From Paraglomus occultum (lineage: Eukaryota; Glomeromycota; Glomeromycetes; Paraglomerales; Paraglomeraceae), in contig CAJVPJ010000848.1 of the NCBI GenBank assembly GCA_910592205.1, positions 1 to 15,602 on the forward strand: a stretch of 15,602 bases of DNA, written 5' to 3'. The notes beneath the pieces were generated by a model that searched no databases, was not told where the DNA came from, and was given only the letters and a program-made list of their open reading frames with translations. A program made the position numbers and the translations under genes. Shown in pieces: positions 1 through 7,567 of this stretch. The stretch's first letter is position 1. Each line of letters begins with the position of its first letter.

Positions 1-1127
1 GAGAACGTAATTAATTTGTTCGCGTACTGCTTCATCTTGAATACCAAATAAATGCACTTTACGCGGACTGAGATAGTAAATCTTACTTACTTGTTGACCA
101 GAATGGGGCACGTGAACGTTTTGTGCTCAATCGTAACTGTAATGAGCAATCGCGTCAATACTACAACAATCAGCTTTGCCTCTTGTTATAAAACGCTTAT
201 CTACCAATTTTCTCTGTTATTTTGCTAATTTCGTATTTTTAGTGTAATAATTTCTTTCTAATTTAGCCTTAACTAAATGTTCTTTGAATTTTTTTAATAA
301 ATCTTTCGCGTCTTCTTCCTTGCGAGCATTGTATTGTAAGCCGTTCCGAAAATGTTGGCACGTGTCACATAAATCCGTTCGTGGACTCATGATTTGAATA
401 TAGGGCGTTAATTGGTGCCATAACTTGCGAAATGCATCATATTTAACAATTTCAACGTGCTATCGTTTTCGAGACCTGCAATAAAATCGCGATAGACCGA
501 TTTATAACTCGTTTCGGCTGGTAAAAGTGTAAGCGTTTGCGTAATTCGATTGACATTTCTACCAGGGCTTGGTAGTCCATGAATTTCCGCATAGTTTTCG
601 AGAAAATTCTTTACGGCAGTGGCAACGTTTATATCAATGGTTATTTTGGTTTTCCATCGTGGCATTTGTTTGATGTTACCATGAACACGAGGTATGATAC
701 CATTCGTCGCCAAGTGATTTCTAACGTTTTCGAAGTGCGTACGGCCAATTCCTAACATATTTAGATACGTTTTCTGACAGAGGAGCGTATTGCGATCTCA
801 ATAATAAAAAGTTCTCTTATTAGTACGCGTTTTCTTTTTGAGACGTCGACTGGCGGTTATTTCTCCGCCATTCATTGCTTTTAATTGGGCCATTAAAAAT
901 ATATCTTGTTCAGATCTAGAGAGGGCTTGAAACGCCTCACGTAATTCAGCAAACTTTTCTCTCGGAATCATTTTTGAACAACCACATTTACAACCTATCT
1001 CCAAGAAACGCATTGCTTTTTCATGTTCTGTAGAACCGTTATAATTATAATTTTCCATATACGGGTAATCCAACGTTGCTTTTACTGCGTATTTTGCTCT
1101 GCATTATAATAATAATTCACATGACAT
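1..1127 (-). pseudogene. Decayed transposase-like gene, N-terminal part, truncated by window edge
   Basis: Reading from an ATG at 1127 down to base 1 gives about 375 codon equivalents. Seen: a Cys-rich motif (CKCGC, about residues 46-50), a helical stretch with SEQDIFLMAQLKAMNGGE, then LGIGRTHFENVRNHL, RVHGN, ENYAEIHGLPSPGRN, a CxxC-type motif MSPRTDLCDTCQHFRN, and a tail with AQNVHVPHSGQQ and YYLSPRKVHLFGIQDEA. I recognise this order from an unnamed transposase-like family with an N-terminal DNA-binding part and an RNase-H-like core. The expected downstream core block (DNC.GQNKN type, from memory) lies outside the window. Breaks: TAA at 1104-1106, TGA at 798-800, a frameshift between about 440 and 462, TAA at 217-219, TGA at 127-129. 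Two of the stops sit where the family usually has an aromatic residue. Non-functional copy; family assignment is from memory, coding origin is secure. Confidence 0.8.
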
Positions 1128-3600
1128 TTTAATTTATCCAATAAATGCGTGTTATAATAACTCGTGCAAAAAAAGGCAAAATATTCGGGCAGGGCACATG
1201 TTTCTGTATGCGGCTTAACTTTTACCAATATTCGAGTCGCATAACTTTTTCGTAGAATAAAAAACCTATGTTTTAGATAAATTTGTAATTTTACTGCCTA
1301 GCATATTATATACTATTTATTATTAATGGTGCGGTAATTGCATTAATTGCAAATGTAGGGGATGACTTCTGAGACGGGGAACGTAGATAGTCCACCTATT
1401 TTCATTCCGTTCCATTTCTCTATCCAGCCTTTCCCATCATGGATTTTTATACATTCACACTGGAGAATCCTCCATCACTTTCTGTATTGTTGTGGCTGCC
1501 TCGTGCGTTGTTATAGGCTGAATTAATTTTGTCGTTGTACTGGAGGCATCATCAGCTCACTGTGTATATTGCACATTCAAATACAATGAAATTTTTAAAA
1601 TATCTCCGTCAATTAATACTAAACTTTCTATGTTAATGTATCCTTTTACCATTACATAAGAGTAACTATAATATGATAATAACAATCACGATAATAATTA
1701 TCATATTACAGAATCGAAGGGGAATATATTCTAATTTAAATGGACGAACTTCGATTAAACAACTTACACAACTATTACCATATTAATCATCGACTCTCGT
1801 TCCCGCTTTCCGCGCGTAATTAATTACAGCTTTAATGAGCCGTTTATACAACTTCAAGTGAGCCATTCATAAGTATATCTGGATAATTAATATTTTAAAG
1901 TAAATCACTTTCAAAGGTCTTTAGATAAAAACCGTATCAATATCAACAATTACGAAAGACTTATGGTAAGTTCGAATACATTTTAATATTAAACGCGCTT
2001 TTGTTATTCTACGAGTTTTTTAGTTAGAGACTTATCAAGCGTCGAATGATATAATTTATTAGTATTATGTGTACAATTAGACTTTTACAGGTTTCTGCTT
2101 GTGGCGTTGTTTATTCGGTTCAGTAACATCAATGCTGGAAGAACATTGTAATTGTGATTTTAATTCATTTCTTATCTACTAAGGCTATTAATTTTTTTGT
2201 TGGTAAGCCAGAGTTGCTACTGCGCTTGCCACGTCAAAAGATCGGCTTGATACCCAGCGCAATATTAGTTATATTTCTCGTATGACCGCCTCGTAATCAG
2301 TATTTCCGGTCATTAGTGTCTTCGGAAAAATCGACCTTGTACGTGATAGAGAAAATGACGATCCTTGAGAGTTACATCACGTGCAGACTTACCGCAACTT
2401 AGGCCAAAACTTAGAAAATAATCGAATTGATTAAATTTCTATGAACATGCACATGGAATTATTTATCTATCTCATTCACTGTATGATTTATGCGCAACCC
2501 AGAACTTTATGGCAACGGAAAGCTCAAGAGGTGGGTGATCAAAAGTATTCGTCACATGATGATGATCGGCATAAAATGCGAAATTATGCTAAAATTTCAA
2601 ACTCTCTCACTTTAACTTGGCTGATGGGCGTGTCAGTGTATAGACACGTTTACATGTGCATGTAGATGTAATTCCATTGGTAATGTCGACGACGTCGGGC
2701 TCAAATGATCGATCGCAGCGAAGTCTTCTATGAAGCAAAAGAGCTTTAAGTGTGTGGAAGTTGGATGGCGCACAATTAGGCATTCGAGTAAGTTTTCCGA
2801 AAATCTAGCCTAAAAATCTAGCCTGCATAGATTGATATAGATTTTGGTTTATTGACGAAACGTCTTATTTAATCTTCAAGTTTCTCCTGCCATTGATCAA
2901 TCATGTTATCGAATTATTTTGTTGTGTGAAAAAGCACGAATTGGCAACTGTCAGTTCTTAGATCAGCCGTCAGATAACCTCAACTCAAGATACTGTCTAT
3001 GGTTTAATAATGAGTGAATGGGCAAGATCAAGATTACAGAATCCTTTAATGGTGTAGTATTCTTCGTGTTATACTTATGCAGTTGCGATAACGATAGTAA
3101 CTAATGGCTTATAACTGACATCTTCATTTTACTGTATGTGGAATCTGATAAAGAATTCATGCCGTCTCATGACGGAGTTTGGAAAGACTTTTCCCAACTA
3201 CGCTGGCAAACGCTTGACTCGTCCAGTGAGAGCAGTTTTAATTAATATGGGAGGATAATCTTCAATGAAATCTTAGATTGTCTTGAATCATATAACGAAT
3301 TCTCTAATCGAGAAAAAAAAAGCGTTATTTACCGTATCTTCTCGATTGCTCCATTTATATTTTTCTGAAACCCGACTGCGAACAGATTTCCCATTGATAT
3401 CCCTTTTTACCATTTAACTTGACTCACCTAAGTCCGTCAGCAAGAAGTCATTGTCGATAATATTTGTCCATATGTCGAGAATCGAATATTATATATCGTA
3501 TCGCCACAAATATAAGCGAAAGATCCAAAAGATCTGTTAACACGGGCAGCCTAGACATAATCAAAGAAACTAAGATAATATGAACGACTACACGTCACGC
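1128..3600. other. No supportable gene (AT-rich non-coding, about 2.5 kb)
   Basis: Apart from the hairpin at 1669-1708 nothing stands out. The first 200 bases probably include the 5' flank and terminal repeat of the transposase element, but I cannot place a terminal repeat or target duplication. On the minus strand short open pieces occur at 1343-1462, 1458-1556 and 2188-2371, and on the plus strand at 2441-2665. One minus-strand register from about 3560 to 2315 has roughly one stop per 20 codons, close to chance for this composition, so I do not call it coding. A short imperfect duplication (AAAATCTAGCC twice) lies near 2800-2825. Confidence 0.6.
1669..1708. repeat. Perfect 12-bp inverted repeat with 16-nt loop
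   Basis: TAATATGATAAT at 1669-1680 is the exact reverse complement of ATTATCATATTA at 1697-1708. The stem is entirely A/T-rich with a single G/C step on each arm. It could be the centre of a palindromic MITE remnant or a cruciform-prone site, but the pairing does not extend beyond 12 bp and no flanking target duplication is visible. Confidence 0.6.
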
Positions 3601-3955
3601 ACGGCACAGCCGCCATCCTTTCCCCTTATACATTACCATTCCGAATTCATACACATCTCAACTTACCAAAGTTCTTATTCAATATAATAAACACCTTTTG
3701 CCCGGGCTATCGATCTACAATTTGGCAAACACCACCTCTCTCAAAATTTTCGTGTTTCTCTTCACGCTCATTTTCCTTCTAATCGTAGACTATCATTCCA
3801 CCTCTCTTTTAAACATAGTATATCAACTTCCTCACCGTCTCCATCATCTTCAAGAGCTCAATTCTATATTCGAAAAGACCTGCGATGCCCACATATCCTC
3901 CTTTTCTCAATACAATGTTCACTTGATCTACCGTTTCCAACCATCTTGTTAACAT
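3601..3955. other. Strand-asymmetric, C-rich/G-poor block
   Basis: Counting bases 3601-3900 by eye gives 94 C and 27 G on the plus strand, a GC skew of about -0.55. The plus strand is therefore pyrimidine-rich and the minus strand purine-rich. The asymmetry ends abruptly near 3955, after which G exceeds C for about 100 bases. Long stop-poor frames occur here on both strands (plus about 3691-4161 and 3698-3952; minus 3864-4139 and 3809-3955). Pyrimidine-rich strands lack stop codons by composition, so those frames are weak evidence for genes. Purine loading of the minus strand would fit transcription from that strand, but this is inference. Confidence 0.6.
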
Positions 3956-4637
3956 GTGAAACTGTCACGGGACGTGGTCTGGTCGGAATAGTGTGCATTG
4001 CAACTATTCTAGGAGTTATTAACACAGATGAGCGGTTAGCATCTGAAATAATAGTGCTGATAGAAAAGTTCAAAACAATTTCATTCCGCGATTTCCTTAG
4101 TAGTATATGCAATTCACAATTTACGCATCTAGTATTCACTTACAGCTTGAAGTTATCGTGAAATTTTCGTAAGAGAAATGCCATTGAACATTTTGCATAC
4201 AATAACCGCATTCTCGTATACATTGATATTGTCATTCCCAATAGAGTCCTATACGATTTGTTTAATTCCATTAATATTCCCTACACTTGGTCCATCCGCT
4301 TAAATAGCACAAACGTCTCCCATATTTTCGCCCATGACCCCACTCACCACGCAAGCACAATCCGACAAAGATCCACTCTGAGGCGCAAGGATCTATAGCT
4401 TCAGTATACATGGTACATATGTACCTGAATTTCCGTATTAAACAGAATGAGTAATGCAGGCAGAGCAAGCTGTATTAAATATAATTGGCGGTTTATTAGT
4501 AAAGACTAACAATATGAACAAGAACAACCATATGTTGTAGACTATGCTTACTGCTCTGTTCGACAGCCAAAAGTGCTGTCGTGTATCGATGTGCGAGCAA
4601 GAAAAAAATTTTCCTAACGTCTTTGCTGACACTTGGG
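3956..4637. other. No supportable gene
   Basis: Several overlapping frames of 60-70 codons on both strands (for example minus 4271-4468 and 4438-4632) start at non-ATG or arbitrary positions and show no recognisable motif. A minus-strand register starting at 4392 is interrupted at 4302, 4251, 4155, 4131 and 4116. This is chance-level behaviour, though the stretch lies next to the more convincing coding relic at 4638-5258 and could be its decayed 3' part. Confidence 0.5.
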
Positions 4638-5258
4638 CTAATTCCAGACATTGAACAGATTGAACAAGTCGAGCGGAATTTGGTCCTTGTTCTCACCATT
4701 CTAAGTAGATAAGTGAGGGGCACGTTTATAGCCTCTGTAGTTACCATGATATCTTTTAAAGTCTTTCTCATGAAGACGCTGGCGATATAAGTCCAACCCC
4801 TCGTCCAGTGGGTCAGCCGGAATCCTGGTCTCGTAAGTATTGCGAGGTGGAAGGCCGTCTTCAAGGCTATCGTCATCGGACAGTCGTCTGGGAGTACAGA
4901 GCACAACACGATATTCATCTTCAGGGCATGCCACGAGCCCTCATTCTTTTCGTAGAATAGAAACCAGTTACTGTTTCTTGGACTCTTTTCGAGCCAGCCG
5001 ACTTTTACTCGTCGATCAGACGGAACCCAGGTATCGTAGTCATCATCAACAAAAAGGTGATTTGGGAGATTGAGATGGAAAAAGTCGGATTGACAATTTG
5101 GCTACGAAGAGTACTGCCGCGATCTTGACAATATTCGCAAACTTTGCGTTAAAACGCAATTTTCGTCTGATAGCTGCTGCTACTAAGAGAATAGGATCTC
5201 TTCCCACGTGTTTGATCACGTCTCCGAAGTGTTCGTAATCTCTAAGTGTTCGTAATCT
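4638..5258 (-). pseudogene. Possible frameshifted coding relic in a GC-rich island, unknown family
   Basis: Bases 4801-4920 are about 53% G+C, against roughly 35% around them. The minus strand carries successive open registers: 5258-5046 (70 codons, with VIKHVGRDPILLVAAAIRRK), 5101-4496 (201 codons without a stop, rare at this composition), and 4934-4701, opened by an upstream TGA at 4941-4943. The most protein-like path starts in the second register (FVDDDYDTWVPSDRRVKVGW) and moves near 4925-4940 into the third (PLDEGLDLYRQRLHEKDFKR), which stops at a TAG at 4701-4703; 20 more open codons run to a TAG at 4638-4640. The antisense frame at 4840-5073 is Ser/Arg-rich, as expected opposite an acidic protein. 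No ATG, promoter or splice pair can be assigned. I do not recognise the family; it could be a broken exon, a retrogene or a mobile-element fragment. Confidence 0.4.
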
Positions 5259-5262
5259 CTAA
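5229..5262. repeat. Perfect 17-bp tandem duplication
   Basis: GTGTTCGTAATCTCTAA occurs twice back to back (5229-5245 and 5246-5262) and is followed by a third GTG. The perfect identity, in a region that is otherwise decayed, points to a recent slippage event. It sits at the 5' edge of the coding relic on the minus strand and introduces a stop (TAG at 5259-5261) in its first open register. Confidence 0.9.
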
Positions 5263-6690
5263 GTGAAACGAAAGTAATCATGAACGGAATGCTCGCATCA
5301 GGATAATGTACGAGTAACCTCTCAAGATGTTTAAAATGGGGCGGAGCTAGAATAAGATGGTTTAAAATGCCATATTACGTTATAATGTATGTATTATTGC
5401 AGCATACATGATAACAACAAAATTAATATATTACCTCAATCATTTCAGGCATTCCATGGCTTCTTTGAAATCGTGTCGGTCGTTTGGGCTATCTGAAAAG
5501 GACAAAGAATTAATATTAAATGACTTGGTTGATCAAATTGATGAGCAAATATGGACCGAGTAACTATACATAAAGACGGAACTTGCCAAACTATTGTTGT
5601 TTATATATCTCAACCACAGTATTATAATAACATCACCCTTACCCGCTTATCAAAATTAAATCGTTAGTGACGTTCAAAGCTTTGGATATTCCCATCCAGT
5701 GATCAATAAGCATGTTAAGAATCGGTCTGTAATAATCATACAATATCAGTAAACGTCCGTCACTTGCAATTAACGCATCTTACTGAATTCCTATTTACCT
5801 TGCGACCTTGCATTCAGCCCTATGGGCATGCAAGTAAGTCGCTCTATCTCTGAGAGGTATAACTGTTCTCAACCAGGGAAAGTTGACGCGAACACAAATT
5901 CGAGATGCGGATGATAAGCATTGTCACAAGAACCTGAAAATAGCACATGAAATTTATCATCTCTTGTGCAAATACGGCACTCCCTATAGATACGGGCACC
6001 CTCAATCGACGAACGAAGATCGAATACGAACCTTATTGGCGGAATGAATGCAGATATACGTGTATAAACCTGTTTCTGTATCTTCTCACAGTGGCGTACA
6101 TATCAACCCAATATCGCAGTAAGATGGATTCGATCAGTGATTGAAATTCTTCAACAGTACAATATATTATTTATACAGTACACTATGATGTCTGAGGAAA
6201 GGTCGGTCTATACAACTGGATCCTAATAATAACGGGAGGAACGGAAAAAGGAGAGAAATTGTAATAGTAATACAATAGATAATATCAAATGATTTAGTAC
6301 GCTGTTAAACAAGCTTGCGCCACCACATCAATCTGGGGTTTACAAAGAACGCTTTGTGTAATGTAGGTTTGTCAGATGACCGATGGCATTTTCCATTTCA
6401 ACCTGTTATTATTATGATCCTCGCGATAGTTATTATTATGATCAGGCAGAGTTCTTAAAAATTTTCGTTATCACATAAATAACGTTGCCTGTTTATATTC
6501 TACCCCCCATAGTAATAGTAATACATTATGAAACCCATTTCTGAAGAAACTTGTAATAATGTTGTTTCCCTGCTTGATAGGGGATTGTAACCTTTAAGAA
6601 AAAGCATTTGAACTCTCATTGTCAGCATGTAAAATTGCTACTACTTATACTACAGAGTTGGGTGTGAGTTTATACTCGATATACGGCCAT
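5263..6690. other. No supportable gene (1.4 kb)
   Basis: Small plus-strand frames exist: ATG at 5456 (35 codons), ATG at 5551 (38 codons), a 69-codon stop-free run at 5838-6044 without an early ATG, and 5947-6144. All are short enough to arise by chance at this A+T content, and the register holding the 69-codon run has stops at 5700, 5730, 5733, 5784 and 5835 just upstream. A GTAAGT donor-like hexamer lies at 5834-5839 and an acceptor-like TTTCAG at 5443-5448, but no consistent exon pair follows. Confidence 0.5.
6405..6443. repeat. Short direct repeat, 15 bp spaced by 9
   Basis: GTTATTATTATGATC occurs at 6405-6419 and again at 6429-6443, a 24-bp period. Likely a local duplication; no function inferred. 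Confidence 0.85.
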
Positions 6691-6811
6691 TTTATGGACC
6701 ATATTAATATGTCCACTCACTCTCTGTTTATGGACCATATGTGCTGCTCCTTCCCTGTTTATGGACCATATGTGCCATATGTGCCACTCCTTCCCTGTTT
6801 ATGGACCTCAG
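6691..6811. repeat. Minisatellite, 3.5 copies of a 31-40 bp unit
   Basis: Units begin with TTTATGGACC at 6691, 6727, 6758 and 6798. The second and third units share TTTATGGACCATATGTGC and end in CTCCTTCCCTG; the third carries an extra internal CATATGTGC copy. The unit contains the palindrome CATATG. The last partial unit merges into the start of the Tc1-like fossil (an ATG inside it, at 6801, is in frame with the fossil's first coding segment), so the array may be derived from the element's own 5' region. Confidence 0.9.
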
Positions 6812-7410
6812 AGGTGTGAAGAAAAATGCAAATTTTAAACTGGGCTCAGTAGTAGTAGTATGTGGAAAGTCAACACCAGTCATACAAAAAAGTCAGGGTG
6901 GACAGCCAAATAAGCTTAAACCAACAGAAGCATAAATTAGTTTGTATGATTACATCTTAATCTGGTAAGGCAGATTCTGCTACCCAAGTTGCTTGAGAGT
7001 TAAGGGATATTAGCAATGTGCTGAGACAGTATGCTGTGCTTTGAAAGAAGAAAAAGAAACCGCAGCTTTTACCTAGACATATTTGCCAATGTCTAAAAAG
7101 TACCAACACTGGACAATATAAATAGACAATTGGAAATCTGGTTGGATGAGACCAAAATCAATCATATAGTAATAGTAATAGGGTCTGATGGATGTGAGTG
7201 GGTATGGAAAAAGCCTGGTGGTATACTGACAGTGCAGCATGTTAATATTAAGTGGAAGTTAATGATGTGGGGATAGTTGGTATGTCGGATGGATGAGTGT
7301 CTGGATTCAGAATTCTATACAAACATCCAGGAGATATTTTTAAATTTGTTTGCTGTAGTCAATATAACTATGGGTAATGGTTTGTAATAGACAATGGTGT
7401 TGAGGTAATC
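6801..7410 (+). pseudogene. Fossil Tc1/mariner-type transposase
   Basis: Pieces of a Tc1-like transposase occur in correct order on the plus strand in shifting frames. First is an HTH-like segment ending in GGQPNKL (the GRPRKL-type linker) by about 6925. Next is SGKADSATQVA with a TGA at 6994-6996 where Arg is usual, then KKKKPQLLPRH (7048-7080). KYQHWT-type sequence leads into WLDETKIN, with the first catalytic Asp at 7145-7147, and then GSDGCEWVWKKPGG and LMMWG, all in one 45-codon frame ending at a TAG at 7274-7276. Last is WFVIDNGVEVI (7378-7410), matching the block just before the family's WP.QSPDLNP.E motif. The block with the second catalytic Asp is missing and several small deletions lie between segments, so the copy is dead. 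Family known: DDE cut-and-paste transposase inserting at TA. I cannot identify terminal inverted repeats. Confidence 0.85.
7166..7180. repeat. TAGTAA-type short tandem inside the transposase fossil
   Basis: ATAGTAATAGTAATA lies exactly between the codons for ETKIN-H and GSDG, where related Tc1 proteins usually have only one or two residues. The reading frame is kept because the insertion is a multiple of three; the repeat reads as Ile-Val-Ile-Val. The same motif recurs at 6261-6273, 6509-6524 and 12988-13000. Confidence 0.7.
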
Positions 7411-7459
7411 ATGATGTGGTCTGATGCCTTTGATTGAATCACAATAACCACACCCCAGT

Positions 7460-7567
7460 AGAATACTAATACAGAGGTCTAAGCCAAAAAAAATTTTATC
7501 CAGCAATGGGTTAAACATCAATATTAATTGCTATGCTTCTCCCGGGGTTTGAATCCCAGTCTTAGTA
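7460..7567 (+). other. tRNA-like box A/box B remnant (tRNA pseudogene or SINE head)
   Basis: GGTTTGAATCC at 7546-7556 matches the RNA polymerase III box B consensus at 10 of 11 positions and is flanked by a near-complementary stem (CGGGG/CCCAG). TAATACAGAGG at 7467-7477 matches box A (TRGYNNARNGG) at 10 of 11, and the following TCTAAG resembles a tRNA-Leu D-loop. The spacing of 79 bases is long for a plain tRNA but possible for a long-variable-arm tRNA with an intron, or for a SINE. The acceptor arms do not pair, so this is not a working tRNA. Chance cannot be excluded. Confidence 0.3.

Noticed and set aside
2315-3560. A minus-strand register giving long protein-like strings, for example with MVKRDINGKS and TALTGRVKRLPA.
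   Set aside because: It contains about 22 stops in some 415 codons, near the chance rate for this composition, and no motif matches a family I know. Reading through stops makes almost any frame look like protein.
3691-4161. A plus-strand frame open for about 155 codons.
   Set aside because: Much of it lies in the C-rich, G-poor block, where stop codons are rare by composition; opposite-strand and neighbouring frames are open as well, and there is no ATG or motif.
3809-4392. Successive minus-strand frames that could be joined into a second coding relic.
   Set aside because: Needs two frameshifts and several stops ignored; segment lengths of about 15-60 codons are chance-level. Kept only as a possible extension of the island at 4638-5258.
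4840-5073. Ser/Arg-rich plus-strand frame.
   Set aside because: Its composition is what the antisense of an acidic minus-strand coding segment gives, and that segment fits better.
5838-6044. 69-codon stop-free plus-strand run next to a GTAAGT hexamer.
   Set aside because: No ATG near its start, stops packed just upstream in the same register, and several runs of this length are expected by chance in the window.
7460-7567. Functional tRNA-Leu gene.
   Set aside because: The acceptor arms do not pair and the T-arm stem has a mismatch; at most a pseudogene or SINE promoter.
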